DNA of 64,000 bases from Paramicrobacterium chengjingii (GTDB lineage Bacteria; Actinomycetota; Actinomycetes; Actinomycetales; Microbacteriaceae). Positions 36,946 to 46,974 of the stretch are shown here, piece by piece. The DNA lies in NCBI RefSeq assembly GCF_011751765.2, contig NZ_CP061169.1, positions 2,232,001 to 2,296,000 of the forward strand, read 5' to 3'. The stretch's first letter is position 1. Every line of letters starts with the position of its first letter. The position numbers and the translations under genes were made by a program. Below the pieces are notes generated by a model, which searched no databases, was not told the DNA's origin, and worked only from the letters and a program-made list of their open reading frames with translations.

Positions 36946-37695
36946 CTACTTCTTGCCCTGCGAGGCAACCGCGGCGGCACCGGCTGCAGCAGCCTCCGGG
37001 TCGAGGTATCGACCTGGCTCGAGTGGAGCGAAGTTCTCGTCAAGCGTGTAGACCAGTGGGATGCCCGTTGGAATGTTGAGCCCGGCGATATCGTCGTCGC
37101 TGATTCCGTCAAGGTGCTTCACCAGGGCGCGCAGTGAGTTGCCGTGTGCTGTTACAAGAACCGTCTTACCCGCAGCCAGATCTACGGTGATGTCTGACTC
37201 CCAGTACGGCAGGAAACGGTCGATGACGTCTTTCAGGCATTCCGTCTCAGGAACCGTGCCGTCGATGCCGACGTAACGCTCGTCGTTCGCCTGTGAGTAC
37301 TCGGCGTCTGCGGCAAGGGGCGGCGGCGGAACATCGAACGACCGACGCCAGGTCATGAACTGCTCTTCGCCGTACTCTTCCAGAGTCTGCGCCTTGTCTT
37401 TGCCCTGCAGCGCACCGTAGTGACGCTCGTTAAGGCGCCAGCTTCTCTTCACGGGCAGCCAGGCGCGGTCAGCGCGATCGAGGGCGATATTGGCGGTCTG
37501 GATCGCGCGAGTGAGCACCGACGTATAGAGAACGTCAGGGGCGAGGCCAGATTCCGCAATCAGCTCGCCGGCGCGCGTCGCTTCGCGCACGCCCTTCTCG
37601 CTGAGTCGAACGTCGACCCAACCGGTGAACAGGTTCTTCTGGTTCCAATCGCTGTTTCCGTGCCGAAGGAGAATTAGAGTGTAGGGCTCAGACAT
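36946..37695 (-). CDS. gpmA: 2,3-bisphosphoglycerate-dependent phosphoglycerate mutase
   Basis: A 249-residue glycolytic/gluconeogenic mutase. [20 protein letters not shown] holds the catalytic phospho-His; [16 protein letters not shown] is the dPGM-specific block; [19 protein letters not shown] contains the second His. The C-terminus has an Ala-rich tail. Adjacent to senX3-regX3 as in Mycobacterium gpm1. Together with full length and the ERHYG block this separates it from the broader histidine phosphatases elsewhere in the window. Confidence 0.95.
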   Translation of the reverse strand: MSEPYTLILLRHGNSDWNQKNLFTGWVDVRLSEKGVREATRAGELIAESGLAPDVLYTSVLTRAIQTANIALDRADRAWLPVKRSWRLNERHYGALQGKDKAQTLEEYGEEQFMTWRRSFDVPPPPLAADAEYSQANDERYVGIDGTVPETECLKDVIDRFLPYWESDITVDLAAGKTVLVTAHGNSLRALVKHLDGISDDDIAGLNIPTGIPLVYTLDENFAPLEPGRYLDPEAAAAGAAAVASQGKK

Positions 37696-37739
37696 GCTTC
37701 AAGCATAGAGGCACCGGATGCCGCGTGCGCAGTCGAGTG

Positions 37740-38873
37740 TCAGCGACCGGGTCGCGTACGAGCACCGAGTCGCGGCAGCCGCGGTACGCCAGCGGTGGCA
37801 CCCGCGCCCGATGGCACGATGATCTCCTGTGCAGCGGCAATGCGTGTCTCACCGTCGAGAACAACGAGGTCAAGCTCCTCGGGGACGGCACGTTTGATCA
37901 GGGCAAGGGCCACGGGGCCCAGCTCATGGTGCATGGCCGCCGTCGTGACGTGCCCTACCTCGCGCTCATCGTCACCCTTCGGCGCGAGAACCGTGGCACC
38001 GTGCGGCGGCATGACAGATTCGCTGCCGTCGAGATGCAGAAGCACAAGCCGACGCGGAGGGTGCCCGAGGTTGTGCACCTTCGCTACTGTTTCTTGACCG
38101 CGATAACAGCCCTTGTGCAGATGCACTGCCGTGCGCAGCCAGTCCAGCTCATGCGGAATCGATCTCTCGTCTGCCTCCATCGCCTGGCGTGGACGCCAAG
38201 CGGCGACACGCAGCGCTTCTGCGGCGAGCGATCCGGCGACGCGCAGCTCACCGGACCGCACGCGAGCGGCCAACTGCGGAAGAGACTCCCGTGGCACGAG
38301 CACTTCGCGCCACCGCCAATCGGCACCCGGGTGCTCGGCCGCGGCATATTGCCACCCGCCGGGGAGCACGCTCGCCCACGGGTCGTCCCAGATGAGCGGG
38401 ATGCCGGCCGGCGCTGCGGCCTCGATGTCGAGATCAGCACCGACCATGCCGATGCGGGCGTATTCGGGGCTGCGATCTGCTACATCGACACGCAGCATGA
38501 ACACCATGCGCTCAAGCCAGGCGACGAGGTCATCCACCGTCGTCGGATCCACGAGAAGCCACAGCGTGTCACCATCATCGACGATGCCGACGGCGTGCTC
38601 AATGCGGCCCTGAGGGCCGAGAAACAGCGCCTCCGTGCTGACGCCTGGGGCAAGATCGTCGACGCTCTGGCTGGCGAGTGAATTCACCCAGCTGCGACGG
38701 TCCGGCCCTGTGATCGATACGACGGCACGGGTGGAGAGATCGACGATCGCCTGCCCACGCTCAAGCGTGCGCTGTTCGATGTTGGGCGAACCGTAGTGCG
38801 AGGGAACGCCGCTGTCGACAGCATCCGGAAGCTCGATTGCGGCGGGAAGCGAGAGAAACGGCGAGGAGCTCAT
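37740..38873 (-). CDS. ygfZ: YgfZ/GcvT-like folate-binding protein
   Basis: A 377-residue protein of the YgfZ/CAF17 family, which helps to make or repair certain Fe-S clusters using tetrahydrofolate. The family motif K-G-C-Y-x-G-Q-E is present in HKGCYRGQETVAKVHNLG; the N-terminal GcvT-like part has SRAVVSITGPDRRSWVNSL. Start ATG at 38873 overlaps the stop of the nitrobindin gene by one base (TGATG), so the two are coupled. Confidence 0.9.
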   Translation of the reverse strand: MSSSPFLSLPAAIELPDAVDSGVPSHYGSPNIEQRTLERGQAIVDLSTRAVVSITGPDRRSWVNSLASQSVDDLAPGVSTEALFLGPQGRIEHAVGIVDDGDTLWLLVDPTTVDDLVAWLERMVFMLRVDVADRSPEYARIGMVGADLDIEAAAPAGIPLIWDDPWASVLPGGWQYAAAEHPGADWRWREVLVPRESLPQLAARVRSGELRVAGSLAAEALRVAAWRPRQAMEADERSIPHELDWLRTAVHLHKGCYRGQETVAKVHNLGHPPRRLVLLHLDGSESVMPPHGATVLAPKGDDEREVGHVTTAAMHHELGPVALALIKRAVPEELDLVVLDGETRIAAAQEIIVPSGAGATAGVPRLPRLGARTRPGR

Positions 38874-39475
38874 CAGTCCACCTTTGCAAGACGCGCTGAC
38901 GCATGAGAACGCAGTTGCTGACCGAGTGCCGCGATGTCCCACGCCCACAGAAGATGACCGTCGACAAGACCGTACATGCGGGTTGCCGCGCTGTAGTTCT
39001 GTGCTCCGGCGCTGCGCATGACAGCATCCGTGCCGATATCGATTCGAGGGCCGTTCACTTCACCGAGATACAGCTCCGAAACGCCGTCTGGGTGCACGAT
39101 CGACACCTCGAGGGGAAAGCCTCCTGAGGGGCGGCGCAGGGTCTCGACAGCGTCAACTCCAACAAACGGAGCGGTGCCACGCCGCGGAAGCAGCCCCGGG
39201 CCGACGTCACCGTCTTCGCGCGGGCGTTCGAGCCGCCAGTAGCCGGTCTCCGCTGTGAGAGGCTCGTCTTCGCCGTTCTCTCCGACGAGCCAGGAGAACG
39301 CCGAGTAGTTCAGGTACGACAGTCCGTCGTGACTGAACGAGACGCGCTGCCCGAACTCGTGCGACACTTTCTCGTCGCCGATCGGATAATCGATAACGCC
39401 CGTGCCTTCCCAGACCCCGAGCAACCATGACAGCGGCACGATCTCCGATGGAAGGTCGGCCGGAATCTCACGCAC
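38873..39475 (-). CDS. FABP/nitrobindin-like heme-binding protein
   Basis: A 200-residue beta-barrel protein of the THAP4/nitrobindin family. The G-x-W-x-G-x-G signature occurs in LSWLLGVWEGTGVIDYP. Nitrobindins bind ferric heme through a C-terminal His and can react with NO or peroxynitrite; which His acts here is not certain. GTG at 39475 is chosen since AGAGG stands 8 nt before it, inside the preceding small ORF's stop region; upstream in-frame codons overlap that ORF. It is coupled to ygfZ, linking heme and Fe-S maintenance. Confidence 0.88.
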   Translation of the reverse strand: MREIPADLPSEIVPLSWLLGVWEGTGVIDYPIGDEKVSHEFGQRVSFSHDGLSYLNYSAFSWLVGENGEDEPLTAETGYWRLERPREDGDVGPGLLPRRGTAPFVGVDAVETLRRPSGGFPLEVSIVHPDGVSELYLGEVNGPRIDIGTDAVMRSAGAQNYSAATRMYGLVDGHLLWAWDIAALGQQLRSHASARLAKVD

Positions 39476-39480
39476 GAGGC

Positions 39481-39594
39481 TTACCTCTGACCGCGAAAGA
39501 GGTTCCAACAGACGACGCCGGCTGTCCACACGATGGCGAGGCTGGCCAGGCCGAGCAGACCGACGAAGAAGAGTTCAAGAGCTACGAGGTCCAT
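39481..39594 (-). CDS. 37-residue small membrane protein
   Basis: An ATG at 39594 opens a frame reading MDLVALELFFVGLLGLASLA, continuing as a hydrophobic helix that ends WNLFRGQR, stop TAA at 39483-39481. One transmembrane segment with a basic C-terminus is predicted. The stop lies 5 nt before the nitrobindin start, and its GAGGTAA stop context supplies the next gene's ribosome binding site. That arrangement and the composition argue for a real gene. Function unknown. Confidence 0.6.
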   Translation of the reverse strand: MDLVALELFFVGLLGLASLAIVWTAGVVCWNLFRGQR

Positions 39595-39666
39595 ACGGTC
39601 AGTCTAGTCGACAAGCCGTGCATGTCGGCCCGCAGCACAGTCGGCCAGCGCCGCCGACGCGGAACC

Positions 39667-39960
39667 TCAGAAACTCAGCAGCTCAGCGAAGCCGGCGATG
39701 CCCGCGACGATCGACACGATCAGAAAGCAGCCGGTGCTCAGAATGGAGACGCGCACGATGAAGCCGTCTTTCGTGTGCGTCGTCAATTCGCGCACAAACC
39801 CGGCAAGAACACCGATGGCGCACGTGAGAGCGAGCCACGTAAATCGAAATCCCTCGGGAGCGAAAATGGCCGCGAGCACCGCGAGCACGATCGTCAGCGA
39901 CCACACGAGGATCTGGCCGACGAGCGCAGGGCTGCGGGCGAGAGCGGTCTGGTCAGTCAC
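39667..39960 (-). CDS. Small integral membrane protein, hypothetical
   Basis: A 97-residue protein with three predicted membrane helices: [20 protein letters not shown] (about 13-32), [17 protein letters not shown] (about 38-54) and [20 protein letters not shown] (about 71-90). GTG at 39960 is preceded by TGGAG; an adjacent GTG at 39963 is possible. It is divergent from the winged-helix regulator gene. No known domain; similar proteins appear in related genera. Confidence 0.72.
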   Translation of the reverse strand: MTDQTALARSPALVGQILVWSLTIVLAVLAAIFAPEGFRFTWLALTCAIGVLAGFVRELTTHTKDGFIVRVSILSTGCFLIVSIVAGIAGFAELLSF

Positions 39961-40030
39961 CACTCCATTGTGCCGCACCTCACGGCCCGGACCGCCCTCT
40001 ACACTGGAAATACACACGGGAAGGCCCGCT

Positions 40031-40711
40031 TTGGCACACGTGATCGTTCTCACGCCCGACACCTCGGGCTCTCTGCCCGCGCTCGATTTGCTCTCGCACA
40101 CGGTGCGGCGAATTCCAGCCGTACCTGCAGAACTGGTGAATGCTCCCCCCGCAGACATCATGATCGTCGATGGTCAGCACGACCTCGCGCAAGCGAAGGC
40201 CCTCTGCGCGATTCTGCGTAGCACGGGGCAACCATCGCCCGTCTTTGTCGCGTTGACCGAGGGTGGGCTCGCCGCGGTGTCACACGAATGGGGCATCGCA
40301 GACGTGGTGCTCACGACGGCGGGACCTGCGGAACTCGACGCGCGCATACGCCTCGCCCTTGGGCGCGCGGCGCCCGAAGAACAGACGACGGTCATCTCGA
40401 CGTCGGGCCTCGTGATCGACGAGGCAAGCTACTCGGCACGCGCGCAGGGCAGACCCCTCGACCTCACGTTCAAGGAGTTCGAACTGCTGCGATTCCTCGC
40501 GGCGAACCCGTCGCGCGTCTTCACCCGCGAGCAGCTGCTCAGCGAGGTGTGGGGCTACGACTATTACGGCGGCAGCCGCACTGTCGATGTGCACGTACGG
40601 CGGCTTCGTGCAAAGCTCGGCGACATGGAGCAGCTGATCGGCACGGTGCGCAACGTCGGGTATCGGTTCAATGCGTCAGAGGGAGATATACCGGATGCTG
40701 CACACGAGTGA
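40031..40711 (+). CDS. Winged-helix regulator with atypical receiver, GlnR/Rv0818-like
   Basis: A 226-residue OmpR-like regulator from TTG at 40031, which has GGGAAGG upstream. The receiver-like N-terminus keeps [15 protein letters not shown] with Asp at the usual site, but the other acidic residues and the Lys of typical receivers are not apparent. The DNA-binding half has [20 protein letters not shown] and [16 protein letters not shown]. No kinase is adjacent. In M. tuberculosis Rv0818 (GlnR) precedes mshD in the same order; GlnR controls nitrogen genes. Homology to GlnR is probable, regulon unproven. Overlaps mshD. Confidence 0.82.
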   Translation: MAHVIVLTPDTSGSLPALDLLSHTVRRIPAVPAELVNAPPADIMIVDGQHDLAQAKALCAILRSTGQPSPVFVALTEGGLAAVSHEWGIADVVLTTAGPAELDARIRLALGRAAPEEQTTVISTSGLVIDEASYSARAQGRPLDLTFKEFELLRFLAANPSRVFTREQLLSEVWGYDYYGGSRTVDVHVRRLRAKLGDMEQLIGTVRNVGYRFNASEGDIPDAAHE

Positions 40712-41546
40712 TCTGCACGGCGAACGCGACGCCTTCGAACGTCTCGTCGACGAAGCGCTGGCCGCCGATGGACAGCCGCCCTTCAGTGATCAGTCGATTG
40801 TGGAGGCCCGTGCCGGTCAACGGGACTACCTCACGGCCGTTGACGACGATGGTGCGCTCACGGGCGCTGCGATCGCGCGCGCTGCGGACCCCGCCGAGTT
40901 CGAGCTCGTCATCGCTCCTTTTTACCGCGGTGCCGGACGCGGCCGCCGCGCCCTTCAATCGCTGCTTGAGCGATACGACGACGAGGTGCTCACGTGGGCT
41001 CACGGCGACCATCCAGCAGCGGCGCGCCTGGCGGCATCCACTCACCTGACGCGCATTCGCACTCTGTATCAGCTGCGCCGTCCGCTCGACGACGCCCTGC
41101 CGGACGTCGTCGCGTTCGACAGATTTGACCCGGCCCGCGACGCCGATGAATGGGTGGCGCTCAACGCGCGCGTGTTCGCGGATCATCCGGAGCAGGGACG
41201 AATCACGCGATCCGATCTCGACGCCCGCATGGCCGAGCCGTGGTTTCGCAGTGACGACCTGCTCGTCGCACGCTCCGCGATGGGCGAGCTTGTCGGCTAC
41301 AACTGGCTAAAGATCGAGGGCGATGTCGGCGAGATTTACGTGCTCGGCATCGACGCACAAGCGGCAGGCATGGGGCTCGGCCGGAAACTGACGGCGGCCG
41401 GTTTGGCGCATATGCAGAGCAGAGGATGCCGTACGGCAGCGCTCTACGTCGACGACGAGAACGAGCGCGCTGTTCGCCTATACCGCTCGATGGGGTTCAC
41501 GGATTACACGACAGACGTGCAGTATCGGCGCGACGTACGATCATGA
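40695..41546 (+). CDS. mshD: Mycothiol synthase
   Basis: A 283-residue tandem-GNAT enzyme that acetylates Cys-GlcN-Ins, the last step in mycothiol synthesis. The ATG at 40695 is used, with AGGGAG upstream; an ATG at 40671 is possible. The C-terminal GNAT domain holds acetyl-Co[21 protein letters not shown], then [20 protein letters not shown] and [13 protein letters not shown]. The N-terminal GNAT-like half is degenerate, as known for MshD. Its start overlaps the regulator gene by 17 nt. Confidence 0.92.
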   Translation: MLHTSDLHGERDAFERLVDEALAADGQPPFSDQSIVEARAGQRDYLTAVDDDGALTGAAIARAADPAEFELVIAPFYRGAGRGRRALQSLLERYDDEVLTWAHGDHPAAARLAASTHLTRIRTLYQLRRPLDDALPDVVAFDRFDPARDADEWVALNARVFADHPEQGRITRSDLDARMAEPWFRSDDLLVARSAMGELVGYNWLKIEGDVGEIYVLGIDAQAAGMGLGRKLTAAGLAHMQSRGCRTAALYVDDENERAVRLYRSMGFTDYTTDVQYRRDVRS

Positions 41547-41597
41547 ATTCGGTGAAAACTCCTCGCACCGGCGCCAACGGAATGCCAAGATAAGACA

Positions 41598-43772
41598 ATG
41601 GCTCCTACGGATTTCGTGAACGACTCAGCAATCGATCGCGACGACGATGACTTCGATCCCCTTGTGGGCGACGAAGACGCCGGGCTGCCCGAAGATCGTT
41701 ACCTCGACCGTGAGATCAGCTGGCTCGCATTCAACAAGCGTGTGCTTGAGCTCGCCGAAGACGAGACGCTGCCGCCGCTGGAGCGCGTGAACTTTCTCGC
41801 GATCTTCGCCAGCAACCTCGACGAGTTCTTCATGGTGCGCGTCGCCGGGCTTCGGCGTCGCATCGTCACAGGGCTCGCCGTTCCCACGAACATTGGCCGA
41901 TCGCCGAAGGACGTGCTCGATGAGATCTCGGAGCGCGCACACGAACTGCAGAAGCGACACGCCGCGGTATGGCACACCTCCATCGAGCCTGAGCTTGAGA
42001 ACACCGGCATCAGCATCGTCAATTGGGAGTCGCTCGACGAGAGCGACCACACGTATCTGAGCGACTACTTCGCCGGCCAGATCTTCCCCGTGCTCATGCC
42101 GCTCGCCGTCGACCCGGCGCATCCATTTCCCTACATCTCTGGGCTCTCACTCAATCTGTCCGTGCGTGTGCGCAACACGCGAACAGGGCGGCAAGAGTTC
42201 GCGCGAATCAAGGTGCCGCAGATGCTGCCGCGCTTCGTACGCGTCGATCACCGAGAGTCGGCAGACCACATTCGCTTCATCGCACTGGAAGACCTGATTT
42301 CGCAGCATCTCGATACCCTGTTTTCCGGCATGGAAGTCATTGACCACCACGTTTTCCGTGTCACGAGAAACGAAGACATCGAGATTGAAGAAGACGAGTC
42401 GGAGAACCTCATTCAGGCGCTCGAACGTGAGCTGCTGCGTCGACGCTTCGGCCCGCCGATTCGCCTTGAGGTGACCGACGACATGGATGAGCAGACGCTT
42501 GAGCTGCTCGTCCGCGAGTTGAACATCACCGAGCAGGAGGTGTACCGCCTGCCCGGCCCGCTCGACCTGGGCGGGCTGTTCGAGGTGGCAAAGATCGACA
42601 GGCCCGATCTGAAGTATCCACGTCGTGTCCCCAACACGGCACCGGACTTCCGTCCTCCTGAGCCCAACGGCAAAGCAGACCTGTTCGCTGCCATCTCACG
42701 CCGCGACGTGCTCGTGCATCACCCATACGAATCGTTTGCGACAAGCGTGCAGGAGTTTCTCGAGCAAGCAGCGGCCGATCCTCAGGTGCTCGCCATCAAG
42801 CAGACGCTGTACCGCACATCGGGAGACTCCCCGATCGTCGAAGCGCTCATCGATGCCGCTGAGGCGGGCAAGCAGGTGTTGGCGCTCGTTGAGATCAAGG
42901 CGCGGTTTGACGAGCAGAACAACATCGAATGGGCTCGCAAGCTCGAGAAGGCAGGCGTGCACGTCGTCTACGGCCTCGTCGGCCTCAAGACCCACTGCAA
43001 GCTCGCACTCGTGATCCGCCACGAAGGCGGAAAGCTGAGGCACTACTCGCACATCGGAACAGGGAACTACAACCCGAAGACGAGCCGCGTGTACGAAGAC
43101 CTCGGGCTGTTCACAGCGGACGACGAGGTGGGCATGGATCTCACTCGACTGTTCAACGAGCTCTCTGGCTACGCGATCGAGAAGAAGTTCAACCGCATCC
43201 TCGTCGCACCCCTTCATCTGCGTAAGGGCCTGCTGAAGCTGATCGAGAAAGAACGTCGCAATGCCGAGTCGGGCAAGCCAAGCGGCATCCGAATCAAAGT
43301 GAATTCCATCGTCGACGAGACCATCATCGACGCGCTCTATCGAGCGAGCCAGGCCGGGGTTCCGATCGACGTGTGGGTACGCGGGATCAGCGCGCTGAGG
43401 CCCGGCGTGGCCGGACTCAGCGAGACGATCAGGGTGCGGTCGATCGTCGGCCGCTATCTGGAGCATTCACGCATCTTCTCGTTCGAGAACGCAGGAAGCC
43501 ACATCACCTACATCGGCAGTGCCGACATGATGCACCGCAACCTGGATCGCCGCGTCGAAGTGCTCGTCAGCCTCGCCGACAAGACGCACATCGACGAAAT
43601 CGATTCGATGCTGGGCACGGCAATGGATGATGGCACGTCGTCGTGGTGGCTCGAGTCCGACGGCAGCTGGACACGGCACGCGTTCGACGAGTCCGGGCAA
43701 CCACTTCGTAGCTTTCAAGATGAACTGATGTCGTCAGTGTCGCGAAAGAAGCGTCCTCGGAGCCGTCGATGA
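41598..43772 (+). CDS. ppk: Polyphosphate kinase (PPK1)
   Basis: A 724-residue enzyme polymerising the gamma-phosphate of ATP to polyphosphate. It starts with an acidic tail, then [20 protein letters not shown] and [20 protein letters not shown]. The phospho-accepting His is in [20 protein letters not shown]; a second conserved block is [20 protein letters not shown]. All catalytic regions appear intact. It overlaps the following Nudix gene by 4 nt, the arrangement of Rv2984-Rv2985 in Mycobacterium. Confidence 0.97.
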   Translation: MAPTDFVNDSAIDRDDDDFDPLVGDEDAGLPEDRYLDREISWLAFNKRVLELAEDETLPPLERVNFLAIFASNLDEFFMVRVAGLRRRIVTGLAVPTNIGRSPKDVLDEISERAHELQKRHAAVWHTSIEPELENTGISIVNWESLDESDHTYLSDYFAGQIFPVLMPLAVDPAHPFPYISGLSLNLSVRVRNTRTGRQEFARIKVPQMLPRFVRVDHRESADHIRFIALEDLISQHLDTLFSGMEVIDHHVFRVTRNEDIEIEEDESENLIQALERELLRRRFGPPIRLEVTDDMDEQTLELLVRELNITEQEVYRLPGPLDLGGLFEVAKIDRPDLKYPRRVPNTAPDFRPPEPNGKADLFAAISRRDVLVHHPYESFATSVQEFLEQAAADPQVLAIKQTLYRTSGDSPIVEALIDAAEAGKQVLALVEIKARFDEQNNIEWARKLEKAGVHVVYGLVGLKTHCKLALVIRHEGGKLRHYSHIGTGNYNPKTSRVYEDLGLFTADDEVGMDLTRLFNELSGYAIEKKFNRILVAPLHLRKGLLKLIEKERRNAESGKPSGIRIKVNSIVDETIIDALYRASQAGVPIDVWVRGISALRPGVAGLSETIRVRSIVGRYLEHSRIFSFENAGSHITYIGSADMMHRNLDRRVEVLVSLADKTHIDEIDSMLGTAMDDGTSSWWLESDGSWTRHAFDESGQPLRSFQDELMSSVSRKKRPRSRR

Positions 43773-44713
43773 GCCGCCATGAGAAGGCCGTCTACGCTGC
43801 CGGGGCCGTGTGCTGGCGCGCCATAGACGGCGAGATCCGTGTGCTCGTGATTCATCGCACGAAGCACGGTGATGTGACCCTGCCCAAGGGCAAGGTTGAA
43901 CCGGGCGAGTCGTTGCCGCAGACCGCAGTGCGCGAGATCAAGGAAGAGACCGGCTTTGGTGTGACGCTCGGCGTGCCCGTGGGCATCGCGCACTACACGG
44001 TGGGCTCGGGACGAGACAAATACGTGCACTATTGGGCGGCGGAAGTCACAGACGCCGCGGTGCGCGAGTCGACGTTCGTGCCGAACAGCGAAGTCGCCGC
44101 GGAGGAATGGGTGTCGATCAGTCGCGCACGCCGCTACCTTTCGTACCCTCAAGACGTCGATGTCGTCTCCCGGTTTTCTGACCTCGTCGACGAGGGAGTC
44201 ACTGCAACCTTCGCGCTCATTGTGATGCGCCATGCAAAGGCGACGTCCCCCGGCGACTGGGATGGCTCTGACGCATCGCGACCACTCACCGCGAAGGGCG
44301 TGCGACAGGCAACATCCGCTGTTCCCTCGATTTCGGCGTGGTCGCCCAAAAAGATCGTCACGAGCACAGCAGTTCGCTGCGTCACGACAGTCGCTCCTCT
44401 TGCGGCCGCGCTCGGCGTCGAACCGAAGCAGTCGGAGGCGCTGAGCCAGGATGCGTGGGAAGACGGCACGAGCGATGTGCGCGGCGTCGTCGGCAAACGC
44501 GTGCGCAAACGCAAAACAGCCGTGCTCTGCAGCCACGGCCCCGTGATTCCCGAGGTGCTGCGCGAGATCGCGCTCGCAACAGGCACGCTTGACGGTTCGT
44601 ATCTCCGCGATGCCGCAGCGCTCGGAACTGGCGAGTTCTCGATTGTTCACCTGTCGGCAACCAATCCCGGCTCAGGCATCATTACGATCGAGACGCACGC
44701 ATCGCGTGACTGA
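43769..44713 (+). CDS. MutT1-like Nudix hydrolase / histidine phosphatase fusion
   Basis: A 314-residue two-domain protein. Residues about 1-145 are a Nudix domain with [20 protein letters not shown] inside the Nudix box. About 150-314 is a histidine phosphatase domain with [14 protein letters not shown] and [14 protein letters not shown]. This is the MutT1 architecture of mycobacteria, which cleans up oxidised nucleotides such as 8-oxo-(d)GTP and diadenosine polyphosphates. The 4-nt overlap with ppk suggests a phosphate/nucleotide-pool operon. Confidence 0.92.
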   Translation: MSRHEKAVYAAGAVCWRAIDGEIRVLVIHRTKHGDVTLPKGKVEPGESLPQTAVREIKEETGFGVTLGVPVGIAHYTVGSGRDKYVHYWAAEVTDAAVRESTFVPNSEVAAEEWVSISRARRYLSYPQDVDVVSRFSDLVDEGVTATFALIVMRHAKATSPGDWDGSDASRPLTAKGVRQATSAVPSISAWSPKKIVTSTAVRCVTTVAPLAAALGVEPKQSEALSQDAWEDGTSDVRGVVGKRVRKRKTAVLCSHGPVIPEVLREIALATGTLDGSYLRDAAALGTGEFSIVHLSATNPGSGIITIETHASRD

Positions 44714-44715
44714 CC

Positions 44716-44748
44716 GTACTCCTGCCGTTCACCTTTCGTTTACCCCCC
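44716..44748 (+). promoter_or_regulatory. Candidate PHO box upstream of pstS
   Basis: Three consecutive 11-bp units: GTACTCCTGCC, GTTCACCTTTC, GTTTACCCCCC. The second is an exact GTTCACC unit and the third differs at one core base. The box ends 92 bp before the pstS start. RegX3/PhoP activation under phosphate limitation is inferred. A -10 element is not clear; TAGCGT near 44776 is one possibility. Confidence 0.75.
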
Positions 44749-44840
44749 TGAGGGACGCTCGTCACATGACCTGCTTAGCGTGACCAGCGGAAGGGCTGAG
44801 AAGCCCGACCACGTCCTGTTATCAGCGAAAGGCTCAACCT

Positions 44841-45932
44841 GTGAACATCAAGCGTTACGGCTTCCCACTTGCCGTGGCAGCAGTCGCGTCACTCCTGCTC
44901 ACCTCGTGTGCGGCCAATGAGAGTTCGGCATCTGGCACCGATTCCGAGTCCTCTCTCTCCGGCACGCTTGTCGGAGGCGGCGCATCATCTCAGCAGGCGG
45001 CCCAAGAGGCATGGGTCGCAGCGTTCCAATCCGAAAACCCTGACGTCACCGTCGAGTACGCCCCTGAAGGCTCCGGTGCCGGTCGCGAAAACTTCATGGT
45101 CGGAGCGAGCTCGTTCGCCGGCTCCGACGCCGCGTTCACGGCAGACGAGATCGCCAGCGGCGACTTCGCCTCCTGCAAGCCAGACACCGGCATCATCGAG
45201 ATCCCTGCCTACATCTCCCCGATCGCGATCGTCTTCAACGTCGACAATGTTGACACTCTCAATCTTGACCCTGCCACGATCGCCGGCATCTTCAAGGGCG
45301 ACATCGCCAACTGGAACGACGAGGCAATCGCATCCCAGAACCCCGACGCGGATCTCCCTGACCAGGCAATCACGGCAGTGCACAGGTCAGATGAGTCGGG
45401 CACAACCGAGAACTTCACCGATTACCTCCACGCAGCCTCCGGGGACGTGTGGGACGCCGAAGCAGGCGAGACCTGGCCCTACGAGGGCGGCGAGGGTGCC
45501 CAGGGCACCTCGGGCGTGATCGATGCCGTCAGCAACGGCACCGGAACCATCGGCTACGCTGACGCATCACGTGCCGGAGATCTCGGCACTGTCGCGGTCA
45601 AGGTCGGCGACGAGTACGTTCCGTACTCTGCTGAAGCCGCCGCTGCCATCGTCGACGCATCGCCGTTCGCTGAAGGACGCGAAGACGGAGACCTCGCCAT
45701 TGAGCTCGACCGTTCGACGACCGAGTCAGGTGCCTACCCGATCGTTCTGGTCAGCTATCTGATCGCCTGCAATGAGTATCAGGATGCCGAGGCAGCAGCA
45801 CTCACCAAGGCATACCTCAACTACGTGATCAGCGAAGACGGGCAGGCTACCTCGCAGGAGGCTGCCGGAACCGCCCCGATCTCGAGCAAGCTCTTCGACG
45901 CGGCCTCGGCTGCCGTTGAGGGCATCAAGTAG
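44841..45932 (+). CDS. pstS: Phosphate ABC transporter substrate-binding lipoprotein PstS
   Basis: A 363-residue high-affinity phosphate-binding lipoprotein. Signal peptide ends in lipobox LLTSC with lipidated Cys23. The phosphate site uses GGGASSQQAAQEAW near residue 45, SSFAGSDAAFTADE, and HRSDESGTTENFTDYL, whose RSDxSGT segment is typical of PstS. GTG at 44841 follows AAAGGC. It heads pstSCAB; the hairpin after it may raise its level over the other subunits. Confidence 0.97.
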   Translation: MNIKRYGFPLAVAAVASLLLTSCAANESSASGTDSESSLSGTLVGGGASSQQAAQEAWVAAFQSENPDVTVEYAPEGSGAGRENFMVGASSFAGSDAAFTADEIASGDFASCKPDTGIIEIPAYISPIAIVFNVDNVDTLNLDPATIAGIFKGDIANWNDEAIASQNPDADLPDQAITAVHRSDESGTTENFTDYLHAASGDVWDAEAGETWPYEGGEGAQGTSGVIDAVSNGTGTIGYADASRAGDLGTVAVKVGDEYVPYSAEAAAAIVDASPFAEGREDGDLAIELDRSTTESGAYPIVLVSYLIACNEYQDAEAAALTKAYLNYVISEDGQATSQEAAGTAPISSKLFDAASAAVEGIK

Positions 45933-45943
45933 ACCCCATCCGG

Positions 45944-45976
45944 GTGGCCCGGCGCGCCGATGGAGCGCCGGGCCAC
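45944..45976 (+). other. Intercistronic hairpin between pstS and pstC
   Basis: GTGGCCCGGCGC (45944-45955) pairs perfectly with GCGCCGGGCCAC (45965-45976) around a 9-nt loop, 11 bp after the pstS stop. There is no U-tract. It likely protects the 3' end of a pstS message or partly terminates, giving more PstS than PstC/A/B. Confidence 0.65.
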
Positions 45977-46020
45977 TCTGACGCCCACCTCCCACCCGAC
46001 CCAACAGGACACGACACCGA

Positions 46021-46974
46021 ATGACTTCGTCGACAGCGTCGCTCCCGACACGAAGGCGCACGACCCAGCGCTTGGGCGACCGGATCTTCTCCGGTGCAAC
46101 GCTCACCGCGGGCACGCTGATTCTCGCCACGCTCGCTGCCGTGGCGGCGTTCTTGCTCGTACAGGGATTTCCGGCTCTCACGGCGAACCCCGATGAGATC
46201 TCTCTTTTTGACGGCGGCACCTTCTGGACCTATGTTGCACCGCTCGCCTTCGGAACCGTCTGGGCTGCGTTTCTCGCTCTTTTGATGGCTGTACCCGTAT
46301 CGGTCGGGATTGCTCTGTTCATCTCGCACTATGCGCCGCGCCGGCTGGCACAGGCCCTCGGCTATGTCGTCGATCTGCTGGCTGCGGTTCCCTCCGTTGT
46401 CTTCGGCCTGTGGGGCGCGAACGTTCTGGCTCCGGCCATCCAACCCGTCTACGCCTGGCTCACCGCCAACATGGGGTGGTTTCCGCTCTTCGCTCCGCCT
46501 GTCTCTGGAACGGGACGCACGCTTTTGACAGCGTCGATCGTGCTCGCCGTCATGGTGCTGCCTGTCATCACTGCGCTTTGCCGCGAGCTCTTCCTTCAGA
46601 CACCCGTCCTCCACGAAGAAGCCGCTCTCGCCCTCGGCGCTACGCGGTGGGAGATGATTCGCATGGCGGTCATACCGTTCGGGCGATCGGGAATCATCTC
46701 GGCATCGATGCTCGGACTCGGCCGCGCGCTTGGTGAGACGATGGCCGTCGCGATGGTGCTCTCCGCCTCCGGCGGAATCAGCTTCAAGGTGCTCACGTCT
46801 GCAAACCCGGGAACGATCGCCGCTAATATCGCTCTGAGCTTCCCCGAGGCGTTCGGCCTCAACGTCGATGCCCTCATCGCCACGGGGCTCCTACTCTTCG
46901 CCATCACGCTCGTCATCAACATGATCGCTCGATGGATAATCGCCCGCCGCAAAGACTTCTCGGGAGCGAACTGA
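46021..46974 (+). CDS. pstC: Phosphate ABC transporter permease PstC
   Basis: A 317-residue integral membrane subunit with six predicted helices. TM1 (about 26-46) follows a basic N-terminus, and the EAA loop that contacts PstB is HEEAALALGATRWEMIRMAV. The segment YVVDLLAAVPSVVFGLWG is highly conserved in PstC. The stop overlaps the pstA start by one base (TGATG). All key permease features are intact. Confidence 0.96.
   Translation: MTSSTASLPTRRRTTQRLGDRIFSGATLTAGTLILATLAAVAAFLLVQGFPALTANPDEISLFDGGTFWTYVAPLAFGTVWAAFLALLMAVPVSVGIALFISHYAPRRLAQALGYVVDLLAAVPSVVFGLWGANVLAPAIQPVYAWLTANMGWFPLFAPPVSGTGRTLLTASIVLAVMVLPVITALCRELFLQTPVLHEEAALALGATRWEMIRMAVIPFGRSGIISASMLGLGRALGETMAVAMVLSASGGISFKVLTSANPGTIAANIALSFPEAFGLNVDALIATGLLLFAITLVINMIARWIIARRKDFSGAN

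Noticed and set aside
43715..44650. 311-codon open frame antisense to the Nudix/phosphatase gene
   Set aside because: Composition is shadow-like and the plus-strand gene has complete Nudix and RHA motifs.
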